Shown: positions 52,477 to 61,813, counted from the stretch's first letter. The stretch: 64,000 nucleotides of DNA from Mucilaginibacter gilvus (GCF_004054195.1 NZ_SBIW01000003.1:868001-932000); one strand, 5' to 3'. Numbers and translations are program-made. The notes: generated by a model not told the origin, from the sequence alone.

Positions 52477-53162
52477 ACCAGAATAGCATCGCTTTCTTTA
52501 TAGGTTTGTTTGGCAGCGTACATTGTATAGGTATGTGCGGACCACTGGCGCTGGCTATTCCATCCTTCCAAACCAAGTGGTGGTTGATTGTAGGGGATAA
52601 AATAATTTATAACCTTGGCCGAGTCATTACCTACTCTTTGTTAGGTTTCCTTATCGGTTTACTGGGTAAACAACTCTGGTTGGCCGGCTTTCAGCAGGGT
52701 GTTAGCTTGTTCAGCGGCGTATTGATCATTTTAGCTGGCTTATCTCGCTTGCTTAAAATACGCCTCGGGCAGGGAACCTTTATATCAAGGTTTTTATCGC
52801 CCGTAAACGGGCTTCTGTCCTACGCGCTTAAACATAAAGCAGGTCACCTGATAGTGGGTATATTGAATGGCTTTTTACCCTGTGGTTTTGTTTACCTGGC
52901 TTTGGTTGGTGCAGTTAATACGCTTTCGGCCCCTTCCGCGGCGCAATATATGTTTTGGTTTGGTATGGGTACTTTTCCGCTAATGTTGTTAGCTACTCTC
53001 AGCTCAGGGTTTATTGGACCATCTGTTCGCCGCCGAATCAATCAAACGATGCCTTATATCATGGTTTGCCTTGGCATTTGGTTCCTGTTACGGGGGATGA
53101 ATTTAAATATCCCTTATCTCAGCCCCGAGATTAAATCTTCCGGCGCAACTATTTGCCACTAA
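52473..53162 (+). CDS. Sulfite exporter TauE/SafE-type membrane protein of the cco operon (COG2836)
   Basis: 229 aa, about six helices. Opens with FIGLFGSVHCIGMCGPLALAI (a His/Cys pair able to bind copper) and has a second NGFLPCGFVYLAL motif. COG2836 proteins regularly end cco operons; copper or haem delivery is more likely than sulfite export. Last gene of the operon, converging on hemN with 16 bp between. Confidence 0.87.
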   Translation: MNQNSIAFFIGLFGSVHCIGMCGPLALAIPSFQTKWWLIVGDKIIYNLGRVITYSLLGFLIGLLGKQLWLAGFQQGVSLFSGVLIILAGLSRLLKIRLGQGTFISRFLSPVNGLLSYALKHKAGHLIVGILNGFLPCGFVYLALVGAVNTLSAPSAAQYMFWFGMGTFPLMLLATLSSGFIGPSVRRRINQTMPYIMVCLGIWFLLRGMNLNIPYLSPEIKSSGATICH

Positions 53163-53178
53163 AATCAATAAATCGGCG

Positions 53179-54552
53179 TTATATTGCCATACTGAATAGC
53201 TGCGTATCGGGCCGCTGTGCCCATAACCTGGCATCGATCGCCATACAGATATTTCGCAAATATCCATTACCTATCGAAGTAACTTTTAATCCTCTGGAGT
53301 TCAATTCAATAAGGCCGTCATTCGCCAAAATCTCTAAACGTTCCAAACCGGCAAACAGCGAAAGGCAAGGCTCGAGGTGATGATTCCATGATGTTTTTCC
53401 TTTGCACATGATATTTTGAACATGTTTGCGAATTATCAGGTCATCTCTGGTGAGCAAATGTCCTTTAAACACGGGGAATTTGCCATTGGCTACCAGCTCA
53501 AGGTATTCTTCCACAGTCTTTACATTTTGTGCAAATGCATACCCGGAGTCGCTGATAGCGGATACACCAAGCCCTATTAACAATTGGGTGTGCTGATCGG
53601 TATACCCCATAAAATTCCGGTATAGCTTACCGTTATTCATGGCGGTAAACAATTCATCGGCGGGCAAGGCAAAATGATCCATACCAATCTCCAGGTACCC
53701 GAAACTATTCAGCAAATCGCGGCCGGTTTGGTGCAGCGCTTTTTTTGCAGCCGCATCCGGCAGGTGCTGTTCGGTAAAACTCCGTTGCCCGGGTTTTAGC
53801 CATGGTACATGGGCATAACTGTAAAAGGCAATCCGGTCGGGCATTAGTTCCGATACCATTTCTATAGTTCGGGTGAGCCCGGTTACCGTTTGTAAGGGCA
53901 AACCATATATCAAATCAAAATTGATGGATGTATAACCTATCTTACGGGCAGCCAGCGTTACCTGCTGTACTTGTTCAAAGCTCTGCTCCCTGTTGATGAT
54001 CCGCTGTACATTCAGGTCAAAATCCTGAATCCCCAAACTTAGCCGGCGAAACCCAAGGTCATATAATACTTGTAAGTGTTCTTCGCTGGTGTTTGCCGGA
54101 TGTGCTTCAAAACTGAAATGGGCATCCGGGTGAATCTCCGTATTTAAGAGAATGGCATATAGTAGTATTTTTAGGTGTGCTGCACTAAAAAAAGTTGGTG
54201 TACCGCCACCCAGGTGAATTTCCCTTATGAGAGGTTTCTTTTCAAACAGGTTAAGGTACATGGTCCACTCCAGCATCAGGGCTTTGATGTAAGGCTGTTC
54301 TACCGCGTGATTTTTGGTGATCCGGGTATTGCAGCCACAGTATGTACACAAATTTTTGCAAAACGGCAGGTGGATATATAAACTCATTCCTTCCATTGCG
54401 TTGCTCTCGGAAAAACTTTGTTTTATGGACTGTTTCCAATCATTTGTGTTAAAAGCGGCAACATTCCAAAAGGGCATAGTTGGGTAACTGGTGTAGCGCG
54501 GTAAAGCAACATTATATTTTTCGGCCAGACCCGTTTTTTCTGTAGGTAACAT
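53179..54552 (-). CDS. hemN: Oxygen-independent coproporphyrinogen III dehydrogenase (radical SAM)
   Basis: 457 aa. Cluster motif Cys65, Cys69, Cys72 and Cys74 in HLPFCKNLCTYCGCNTR, then REIHLGGGTPTFF and GIQDFDLNVQRIINR. Full-length HemN type, not the short HemW type. Serves haem synthesis at low oxygen and complements hemF at 31 kb. An FNR-like palindrome lies about 150 bp upstream of its start. Confidence 0.94.
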   Translation of the reverse strand: MLPTEKTGLAEKYNVALPRYTSYPTMPFWNVAAFNTNDWKQSIKQSFSESNAMEGMSLYIHLPFCKNLCTYCGCNTRITKNHAVEQPYIKALMLEWTMYLNLFEKKPLIREIHLGGGTPTFFSAAHLKILLYAILLNTEIHPDAHFSFEAHPANTSEEHLQVLYDLGFRRLSLGIQDFDLNVQRIINREQSFEQVQQVTLAARKIGYTSINFDLIYGLPLQTVTGLTRTIEMVSELMPDRIAFYSYAHVPWLKPGQRSFTEQHLPDAAAKKALHQTGRDLLNSFGYLEIGMDHFALPADELFTAMNNGKLYRNFMGYTDQHTQLLIGLGVSAISDSGYAFAQNVKTVEEYLELVANGKFPVFKGHLLTRDDLIIRKHVQNIMCKGKTSWNHHLEPCLSLFAGLERLEILANDGLIELNSRGLKVTSIGNGYLRNICMAIDARLWAQRPDTQLFSMAI

Positions 54553-54704
54553 AGCAGTTCTAATATTTTCGATACCAAACTAAGGCTAATCCGCTGGCTT
54601 AGGAATGCTGTCCGTCAGGAAAAATAATGATAGCTATCAATTCATCATATTTTTTTGAACCACTGGTTTAAGGGCGTCTTTGGTGTCTAACGTCACCTCG
54701 AAAC

Positions 54705-54718
54705 ATGACGCGCGTCAT
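54705..54718. promoter_or_regulatory. FNR/CRP-like palindrome (hemN / universal stress protein)
   Basis: ATGACGCGCGTCAT, a perfect 14-bp palindrome with FNR spacing (TGA-N6-TCA). It is 55 bp before the usp start and 153 bp before hemN. Confidence 0.65.
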
Positions 54719-54772
54719 TAGCTGCCGACCCCGAATTGATGAGATTTGGTAATAGAAGTTAACCAAAAAATC

Positions 54773-55627
54773 ATGAAAAAGATTCTCATACCAACAGATT
54801 TTTCGTCCGACGCAACCCATGCCGTAGACTATGGCTATTCCCTGGCTAAACAGTTGAGGGCGAATGTTATTTTGTGCAATGTAGTAACTGTCCCCGCTGA
54901 AATACCACAAGCCGGCTTGATTGTTTGGCCTCTGTACGAAAGTGATGTGCTCCTGAAAGATAGTGGAGATGAATTGGCAAAACTGAAAAAAAGGCTTCAA
55001 CTTAATAGCGGTTTGGATGGGTTTATTCCTGAGGTTACCGTTATAAATGAATACGGGATGCTCCCCGATGTTATTAACCAAATTATAAATACAGGGTTTG
55101 TAGACCTGGTAGTGATGGGCTATCACCACAGCGACGGGCTAAGCACCTTCATGTTAGGAAATCATAGCAAAAGAATGATTGACGCTGCAACCCAAACTTT
55201 GATAATTGTGCCAAATAACGCTAAGGCTAACCCCGTAAAAAAGATCGCATTCGCAATTGATTTAGAAAATGCCCAAAGCGACCTGGGCGAAGTGTACAAG
55301 TTAATTCCACTGGCTAAAGAATTGAATGCAGAAATTCTTATCGTCCACATTCAAGATGAACAACATCAAACTGTACACTTAAAAAAATGGATGGATAATT
55401 TGTTAACCGAGTTATCAAACAAAGCGGACTATCCAAATATCCACTATAGAATTGTTAAAAGTGAAAATATAGAGAAGGGATTGAAATGGTTGTGCGAGCA
55501 TGGGCAGATAGATATGTTGGCGATGCATCACCATCAACATGGTTTCTTTGATTCGTTAATGAACGGAAGCCATACGCAGAACATGGCCGGCAAATTATCG
55601 ATACCATTGATGGTAATGCCCGCTTAA
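54773..55627 (+). CDS. Universal stress protein with two UspA domains
   Basis: About 284 aa from ATG 54773 (MKKILIPTDFSSDA); an upstream open frame to 54746 overlaps the promoter region. Two tandem UspA domains, the first ending GYHHSDGLSTFMLGNHSKRM, the second degenerate (MHHHQHGFFDSLMNGSHTQNM). Such proteins accompany low-oxygen regulons in other phyla. Monocistronic, with the palindrome upstream. Confidence 0.9.
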   Translation: MKKILIPTDFSSDATHAVDYGYSLAKQLRANVILCNVVTVPAEIPQAGLIVWPLYESDVLLKDSGDELAKLKKRLQLNSGLDGFIPEVTVINEYGMLPDVINQIINTGFVDLVVMGYHHSDGLSTFMLGNHSKRMIDAATQTLIIVPNNAKANPVKKIAFAIDLENAQSDLGEVYKLIPLAKELNAEILIVHIQDEQHQTVHLKKWMDNLLTELSNKADYPNIHYRIVKSENIEKGLKWLCEHGQIDMLAMHHHQHGFFDSLMNGSHTQNMAGKLSIPLMVMPA

Positions 55628-55696
55628 TGCTATCTCACCTTAACCATTACCAAGTATTTTAGCCTGACATGCTACGCGTGTTTTACAAAATTCATC

Positions 55697-56998
55697 ATGC
55701 AAAAATCTATCAGATCCGGCCCGTGTTTTAAAGCTCCTGGCAATATGGGCATCATAACCATACTCCTGATGCTCTCTTTTATTACTAACGCTAAAACGGC
55801 AGGTATAATTTTGAAAATCAACAAGGCCGACAGCCCAGGAAGAGACACCATTTTATCTGAAATGATCAAATCACAGCTTGCAAAACATAAATACGACTTA
55901 TATTACCCGCTGTCAGTATCGCGATTTTATAGAAACACCGGGTTCAAGCTGGCTTTTGTTGCGCCGGAAACAGTAAAAACCCATGCAGGGGAAGCAATGA
56001 TGTTTTTAGACTGCGTTATTCAATACGGGTTAAACCCATCTGATTATCATTCAAAAATACTGACATACCAGAGGTTGAATAAGTTGGTAAAGCTGGGCAG
56101 TAACGAGGGTATCAGAGAAAAGGTTTTTTTTGATATGATGCTTACAGATGCTATGATAGCGATGATAAACAATTTGCATTATGGAAAGCTCAATCCGTAT
56201 TATTCAATTGATGAAATTGACTTGGGGATTACCCCAAAAGATGTTACCGGGGGTATGCTACAGTACGCTATGACTCAAGAAAATTTCATGAATGCTATAG
56301 AACTCGCACAACCAAAATCGACTGCATATATCGACCTGCAACGGCACATGCGTTTATTAACAGGGGTGTACCAGCTTGATTGTTATGATACTCCTGACAG
56401 CACTGTTCGTACAATGGCTGTAAATATGGAAAGATTAAGGTGGATTCAACATGATTCGACAATTTACGTTGACATCAATTTGGCAGCGTTTGAGCTAACC
56501 CTCCACTCAAAAGACAGTATCTATAGATTCAATATTACTATTGGCGATCCGGCAACTCCCACTGTAGTTTCAAAAAACATTATCAGTCGCTTTACCGTCA
56601 CCAGTAACCAACCGAATCATTCCGCGGGTTTCGTTTTCATTTTAGCCAATTTGTCCATTTACGGCACAAATGAGCGCCAATCTTTTAAAATACCGGCGCA
56701 ACGCTTCACTAGTGGGAATATTCAGTTAGCGCAAGCTGGTAAACTGGCCGAGTTGCTATCAGTCACTACTGGCTCTGTTAATAGACTTTCTAATATAATT
56801 AAAAACATGAAAACAAAACAGGTGAGAAACTTTAACCTGAAAAAAGGCACAGAAATCGTAATTACCTATTTAACCTGTAAAGTGAGCGAAGGAACGTTAA
56901 TTACCTATAATGATGTTTATAATTTGGATCCCCTTTTAGAATTGCGCTTATATGGTATTAAAAACCAATTCTCCCAAAAACGAGATGTAAACAATTAA
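55697..56998 (+). CDS. YcbB/LdtD-like L,D-transpeptidase homologue without catalytic Cys
   Basis: 433 aa with an N-terminal hydrophobic segment (MGIITILLMLSFITNAKTA). Scaffold region (CVIQYGLNPSDYHS, DAMIAMINNLHYGKLNP) then the catalytic-like domain (MAVNMERLRWI, IYVDINLAAFELTL, FNITIGDPATPTVVS). The family motifs HGT and SSGCIR appear as IYGTNERQSF (Tyr322 for His) and TSGNIQ (Asn341 for Cys). The peptidoglycan crosslinking reaction therefore cannot work as usual; a structural or binding role is likely. The frame is intact, so not a simple pseudogene. Confidence 0.75.
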   Translation: MQKSIRSGPCFKAPGNMGIITILLMLSFITNAKTAGIILKINKADSPGRDTILSEMIKSQLAKHKYDLYYPLSVSRFYRNTGFKLAFVAPETVKTHAGEAMMFLDCVIQYGLNPSDYHSKILTYQRLNKLVKLGSNEGIREKVFFDMMLTDAMIAMINNLHYGKLNPYYSIDEIDLGITPKDVTGGMLQYAMTQENFMNAIELAQPKSTAYIDLQRHMRLLTGVYQLDCYDTPDSTVRTMAVNMERLRWIQHDSTIYVDINLAAFELTLHSKDSIYRFNITIGDPATPTVVSKNIISRFTVTSNQPNHSAGFVFILANLSIYGTNERQSFKIPAQRFTSGNIQLAQAGKLAELLSVTTGSVNRLSNIIKNMKTKQVRNFNLKKGTEIVITYLTCKVSEGTLITYNDVYNLDPLLELRLYGIKNQFSQKRDVNN

Positions 56999-57455
56999 AT
57001 ATCTTATGTCTTAGCTTAAATGCGTAGAACGGTATAAACGTTCAGAGCAATCGTCAACATCTGTTTAAGAGAATCAACAGTTGCTACTCCAACTTTGAAT
57101 ATAGACGAGAAATTAATAAAGTCGTCGTCTGTGATTCATCAAAATTTACATTTGTACCCCCTGCCAAAACTATACGCAAAGAAGCGATCGTAGTTCCGAC
57201 CGCAATTTGTTCGACACTAAGTAGGATATACACAACTGATTTATATTATATGGAGCATAGAACTTGATGTTCGTAAAATTTTGCATGATGTTAAAAACTA
57301 AAAAACAGAATATTCTTTCTGGGCGAAATACGAAAAATCGCCGGTAATGAGATCATTCTCTACGTCGTCATGGTTGTAGGTGTTAATTGGGAATCGTCAT
57401 CATTAGTTATTTTCGGGGCAATAAGTTGTATTAACGGTGACCAGCTGAACAGGCT
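56999..57455. other. 457-bp intergenic region between convergent genes
   Basis: No recognisable gene. A short minus-strand frame without a start (ending near 57309) is seen but has no supporting features. No clear terminator, repeat or RNA structure recognised. Confidence 0.5.
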
Positions 57456-60400
57456 TTAACCCGCGACCATGACCGGCAGCGGCAGGAATATACTAAAAGT
57501 ACTGCCTTTCCCCATTTCGCTGTCAACGGTAATATTCCCATTGGCAGCGTCTATTATTTTTTTGGCCAGGTACAATCCGATACCTTGTCCTTCCAGTTCT
57601 TTATTTAAACGCCCATACATGCTAAAAATGATGTCCACCTGATTTTTTGCTATCCCAATGCCATTGTCATTAACAGTCAGAATAATGTGCTCGGCGTCTT
57701 TAAAGATGGCGATATGGATCAACGGAATATTGCCATTTGTGAATTTGATACCATTAGCTACCAAATTATAGAGGATGCTTCTCAGGTTCTTTTTAGAGAA
57801 CAGTACTTCTTTAACTTCCAGGTTTTTGGTGATTAGAGCACCGGTTTTTTTTATCCTTGCTTCTAAGCTCCATTCAATATTGGCAATGATCTCCTCCATG
57901 TTTACCATTTCCATGCTGATCATATCGCCTTCGATTCTGGCGATAACGGAAATGTCGTTGATCAATGTCCGGAACTTTCTAACAGAGGAATTGATGATAG
58001 TGATAAATTTGGATAAACCCGGGTCGGTGACCTTGATCAAATTCATTACCCCAATGCTGGTCTCAATATTGGCTAAAGGAGCCAGCAGATCATGTGAGGC
58101 CGTATGGACAAAATTATCAAGGTCAGCATTAATCCGTTCCAGACTTTTGTTTTTGCGGTCCAGTTCCACCTGTGTGAACTTCAATTCTGTAATGTCATTA
58201 AACGTAACTATCGCACCATTCCTTTTTTCATCGATTAATTGCACGTAAGGCATCGTCATAATCTGGTACCATTTGCCATTGTTGGTTTGGATCTCCTTGG
58301 TGATAACAGTACCTTTTGCCAAAACTTGTTTGATATCCTCAATAATGGTCTCGAACTTGATATTAGTCGATATATTACTAAGCGGACGGCCGATATCTGT
58401 TTCCAGTAGATTGATCTGTTTGACAGCGCCCGGGGAAAACTTCATGAGAAGCAGGTCATTGTTGATAAATAACTGCCCGTTGACGTTGCTCCTGAAATAG
58501 TTATTCAGATCGTCGTTGATCTCGAGTAATTCTTTGTTCTTTAATTGATAGTCAGCGTTGATGGTGTGCAGTTCTTCATTTACCGATTGCATTTCCTCAT
58601 TAGTACTTTGCATTTCCTCGTTAGCTGAGATGAGTTCCTCATTGAACGACTGCATGTTCTCATTAGAAGCATCCAGCCGCTCATAAGCCGAATGCAATTT
58701 CACCTGCAATTCTTTCAGTTCTTCCTCCAGGTTCAGGGTATATTGATCCTGGTATATTTTTTCATCAAAAATGCTATCATCAGCTATAGCGGAATTTTGT
58801 TGCGCGTCACTGCAAAGGGTCACCATTAGTAATTTTTGCTCGTTCTTATTTACTTTTAGCCTATCAATTGCCAATGTGACTTTGACCACCACGCCTTCAT
58901 GTCTAATCTTTATACCGCTCAAAGTTGCAGGCTCTCCGGTTTGATCAACTTTCCGTTTCAGGGTACTAAAAGCGACTGCAAGCGGTTTGGGTAATTGCTC
59001 CGGCAGGTTTAAATTGAAATGTTGCTTGATGAGGAATTTGGTATTACCATATGATTTAACCACAGAATTGTTGTCATCAATGCATACTGCGAAATAATCT
59101 TGCTGTTCGGCTAATTGTGTATTCATTGCTTCAGACACCGTATTGCTGTTGCTCAGGGTATTCTCCTCTCGGCGGATTGCCGGTGTACGCTTGATATCCA
59201 GCAGTTCGGGAAGCGTAAAAGCGTCGAAGCTCACCTCCCTTCTCGCTTTTAAGTTCCTATAAATCTTCCATTTTTTGTTGACCACTTCCAGATTCTTGAT
59301 GATTGGTATCGGGTTTTCACTGGAACCGAGGAATAAATAGCCATCCATTTTTAGTCCGAAAAGCATCATTGAAAAGATTTTTTTCTGCAAAACAGGCGCC
59401 ATATAGATCAGCAGGTTACGGCAGCTGATGAAGTTCATATTACAATAAGGAGGATTCTTCACCAGGTCATGCTGGGCGAAAATAACCATGTTACGTATCT
59501 CAGGCTTTACGCGGTAACATTCGCCCTCCTTGATAAAATATTTTTCAAGCCTTTCTTCCGAAACCTGTTTTGCGATGTCTTTGTTATAGATGCCTTTGCC
59601 GGCATGGGCCATGGCCACACTGTCAATGTCGGTAGCAAATATCTTCACCACCACATCCTTATATTTTCCGGTAAGTTGTTCCGCAACTAAAATGGCCATC
59701 GAATAGGCTTCCTCACCAGTGGCGCAGCCGGCTACCCACATTTTCAGTTCTTCGCCAGGTACTACTTTCTCCAAAACGACTGGTAATATTTTCTTTTGGA
59801 TAAAGCCAAATGCTTCCTTATCCCTGAAAAAAGATGTTACGCTGATCAGGAAATCCTTAGCAAGCGCTTCCACCTCTTCTGTATTCGACTTTAAAAAGGT
59901 CAGATATTTTTCCAAAGATAAAAAGTTCCCCTCGTTCGCCCGCCGTTTGGTTCGTCTGAGGATGGTCGGTAATTTATAATCTGAAAAATCGAGCGGCGAC
60001 CGCTCTTTGATCAGTTCAACGATCTCCTTAATATTTTTCTCATCATGCGGATGTTCAGTAAGTACCGTCAATCCCTCCTTTACATAGTCTTCTATTACGT
60101 CCGGCATCGCGGCCGGTTCCAATATAAAATCGACCAGGCCGGTTGCGATCGCGTGTGAAGGCATACTGTTGAACTCTGACGTTTCCGGATTCCGGGCGAT
60201 GACCATCCCACCGGCCTTTTTGATGTTCTTTATACCTTCAGTACCGTCAGCGCCTAAGCCGGATAGCACAATACCGATAGCTTTATTACCGCAATCTTCA
60301 GCCAGTGAGTTGAAAAATGCGTTGATCGTCAAATGCGGGCCTTTAACTTTAGTCTTGTCACTCAGGCGTAAACGACCGCCAGAAATGGTCATGAACTTGT

Positions 60401-60644
60401 CATTAGGAATAAGGTATACCTGGTTGCTTTTTAACTCGGAGCCATCTACCGCTTCTGAAACGACCAGTTTACTGTGTTTACCTAAAAGTTCCACCATACG
60501 ACTTTTGAAATCAGAGGATAGGTGCTGTATAATGACATAAGTCACCCCATCCAAAGGGGTATGATCAAAAAATAAATTAATTTCTTCCATTCCCCCTGCA
60601 GACGCGCCGATAGCAATGATGTGATGAGGAATAATTTTCTGCAT
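57456..60644 (-). CDS. CheB-CheR-PAS-histidine kinase hybrid
   Basis: 1062 aa. Order: CheB methylesterase, residues about 5-190 (Ser15 in IGASAGG, His41 in IIQHLSS, Asp133 in GLGADGTEG); CheR methyltransferase, about 205-470 (SFFRDKEAF, WVAGCATGEEAYSMA); coiled coil, about 640-730 (repeated EEMQSTNEEMQSVNEEL); PAS domain, about 735-840; DHp with His851 in TASHDLLAPL; HATPase with DNGIGI and GQGIGLYLAKKI. There is no receiver domain on CheB. No chemotaxis genes are nearby, so this is a stand-alone signalling hub. Probably cytoplasmic; phosphorylation partner unknown. Confidence 0.92.
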   Translation of the reverse strand: MQKIIPHHIIAIGASAGGMEEINLFFDHTPLDGVTYVIIQHLSSDFKSRMVELLGKHSKLVVSEAVDGSELKSNQVYLIPNDKFMTISGGRLRLSDKTKVKGPHLTINAFFNSLAEDCGNKAIGIVLSGLGADGTEGIKNIKKAGGMVIARNPETSEFNSMPSHAIATGLVDFILEPAAMPDVIEDYVKEGLTVLTEHPHDEKNIKEIVELIKERSPLDFSDYKLPTILRRTKRRANEGNFLSLEKYLTFLKSNTEEVEALAKDFLISVTSFFRDKEAFGFIQKKILPVVLEKVVPGEELKMWVAGCATGEEAYSMAILVAEQLTGKYKDVVVKIFATDIDSVAMAHAGKGIYNKDIAKQVSEERLEKYFIKEGECYRVKPEIRNMVIFAQHDLVKNPPYCNMNFISCRNLLIYMAPVLQKKIFSMMLFGLKMDGYLFLGSSENPIPIIKNLEVVNKKWKIYRNLKARREVSFDAFTLPELLDIKRTPAIRREENTLSNSNTVSEAMNTQLAEQQDYFAVCIDDNNSVVKSYGNTKFLIKQHFNLNLPEQLPKPLAVAFSTLKRKVDQTGEPATLSGIKIRHEGVVVKVTLAIDRLKVNKNEQKLLMVTLCSDAQQNSAIADDSIFDEKIYQDQYTLNLEEELKELQVKLHSAYERLDASNENMQSFNEELISANEEMQSTNEEMQSVNEELHTINADYQLKNKELLEINDDLNNYFRSNVNGQLFINNDLLLMKFSPGAVKQINLLETDIGRPLSNISTNIKFETIIEDIKQVLAKGTVITKEIQTNNGKWYQIMTMPYVQLIDEKRNGAIVTFNDITELKFTQVELDRKNKSLERINADLDNFVHTASHDLLAPLANIETSIGVMNLIKVTDPGLSKFITIINSSVRKFRTLINDISVIARIEGDMISMEMVNMEEIIANIEWSLEARIKKTGALITKNLEVKEVLFSKKNLRSILYNLVANGIKFTNGNIPLIHIAIFKDAEHIILTVNDNGIGIAKNQVDIIFSMYGRLNKELEGQGIGLYLAKKIIDAANGNITVDSEMGKGSTFSIFLPLPVMVAG

Positions 60645-61075
60645 GATAAAGGATTAATTAAAGTTTTAAAAAAAGCAATATTGATCCTGTCGAGAGGAAA
60701 GGGGCATATCAAATATACGACTATTAACCAGTAATATCTTTTTCTTCAATAACTTAACATTGAACTAACGTCTTTGAGCCTAAAAAGGTTATACTTCAAA
60801 GGTTTGCTGAAAGCAAAAGCTGCTGTCATCCTATTGCCAGTAACAGGATCAGCTTCAGTTTACCTGTCTGACAGGTACAGATAGTATCTCCAGTAAATCG
60901 TCGTTATTTATCAAGATCATAATTTTTAGGCTCGGCGGTGTTCAACTGGATGAGACTGGCCCAGCCTTTAAAGGGGTGACTGAAATTGATTTTTATACAT
61001 TTCATAAGGTGTTAGATAACTTTTCAACTAAGCTTTTGGAGAAGTTGCGCTGTTAATTAAATCAGCTAATAAATA
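60645..61075. other. 431-bp intergenic region with a palindrome
   Basis: ACCTGTC-T-GACAGGT at 60862-60876 is a perfect interrupted palindrome, a possible operator. A start-less plus-strand frame (about 60847-61055) was seen but has no support as a gene. Otherwise AT-rich promoter DNA for the CheB/CheR/kinase gene. Confidence 0.5.
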
Positions 61076-61369
61076 TTAGCTACACTTATCAGTTATAAAA
61101 TTAATAAGCTGCTCTTCCAGCAGTGCTGTATTATATATAACATTAACCGCGTTATTAGAAACGGTTATTTCATTATCTGTGATGATTACCGTTAAAGCCA
61201 CTCCTTCTATCACTTCCGGAAACAAAACATTGATCACGTCGTAAACGTGGGCAAAATCTATTGCCAAGCTGGAATCTAACTTTGAATTGATATAATCCGG
61301 AAATTCCTTTTTTAACAGGTCGAATAATTTTTCAGCGCTTACCGGCTGTATCATGACAATAGTTTTCAT
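61076..61369 (-). CDS. Hypothetical protein, 97 aa
   Basis: Soluble, acidic, no signal peptide or metal motif (begins KTIVMIQPVSAEKLFDLLKK). Not recognised. Starts 33 bp after the preceding gene, so probably in an operon with it. Confidence 0.6.
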   Translation of the reverse strand: MKTIVMIQPVSAEKLFDLLKKEFPDYINSKLDSSLAIDFAHVYDVINVLFPEVIEGVALTVIITDNEITVSNNAVNVIYNTALLEEQLINFITDKCS

Positions 61370-61402
61370 ATTTGATTTTATAATTAAATATTGTAGTATA
61401 AA

Positions 61403-61726
61403 TTATGAAGCAGGCAAAAGCCGGTTATCCTCATTGGCCGTATCGAGGTCTTTGATAATTTGTTCTGCTGTTTCCTGTAAGTTTGAGATATCGGCACCGG
61501 CAGGCCGGGTAATGATATAGTTTATTCCCATATTGCATAATTTTTGGGTAATATCTTCGGGAATTCTAAAACCTTCCGGCATGATGATGGCTTCTTTCCC
61601 TTGCGCATAATGGACCGTGTCCACAGTTAGCGGATTGGCAATGAGCGTGATGTCATGCTTTTTTTTATTGGCTTTGGCAAAGTATTCTTTTTCAAAATCC
61701 AGGACACTATAAGCAACCGCTTTCAT
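61403..61726 (-). CDS. Stand-alone N-terminal part of a D-lactate dehydrogenase-like protein
   Basis: 107 aa. MKAVAYSVLDFEKEYFAKAN, KKKHDITLIANPLTVDT, AQGKEAIIMP and GINYIITRPAGADISNL follow the first 80 residues of 2-hydroxyacid (D-lactate) dehydrogenases of this group, but the NAD-binding domain and the catalytic Arg/Glu/His are absent. The open frame ends cleanly after a divergent tail, and a palindrome lies 74 bp upstream of the ATG, so the short form may be a real gene. It could be a regulator or a stabilised remnant. Confidence 0.6.
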   Translation of the reverse strand: MKAVAYSVLDFEKEYFAKANKKKHDITLIANPLTVDTVHYAQGKEAIIMPEGFRIPEDITQKLCNMGINYIITRPAGADISNLQETAEQIIKDLDTANEDNRLLPAS

Positions 61727-61799
61727 AAGTATTGTATTTATCTAATACAAAAATAAGCTTAGCAAAACGCTTAAAACGTGCGTTGCGTTGCATATAAAT

Positions 61800-61813
61800 A
61801 TGACGTTGGTCAG
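61800..61813. promoter_or_regulatory. FNR/CRP-like palindrome (lactate dehydrogenase fragment)
   Basis: ATGACGTTGGTCAG, TGAC/GTCA arms with 4-bp spacer, i.e. TGA-N6-TCA. Located 74 bp upstream of the gene at 61726 on the minus strand, overlapping the last codons of the regulator gene. Confidence 0.5.

Noticed and set aside
57309..57420. Minus-strand frame of about 33 codons (…NTYNHDDVENDLITGDF…)
   Set aside because: No start codon, preceded by stops, no recognisable family; possibly a gene remnant but not supportable.
60847..61055. Plus-strand open frame of about 69 codons ending ...TKLLEKLRC
   Set aside because: No start codon, no recognised domain, no ribosome-binding site; likely chance in the promoter region of the hybrid kinase.
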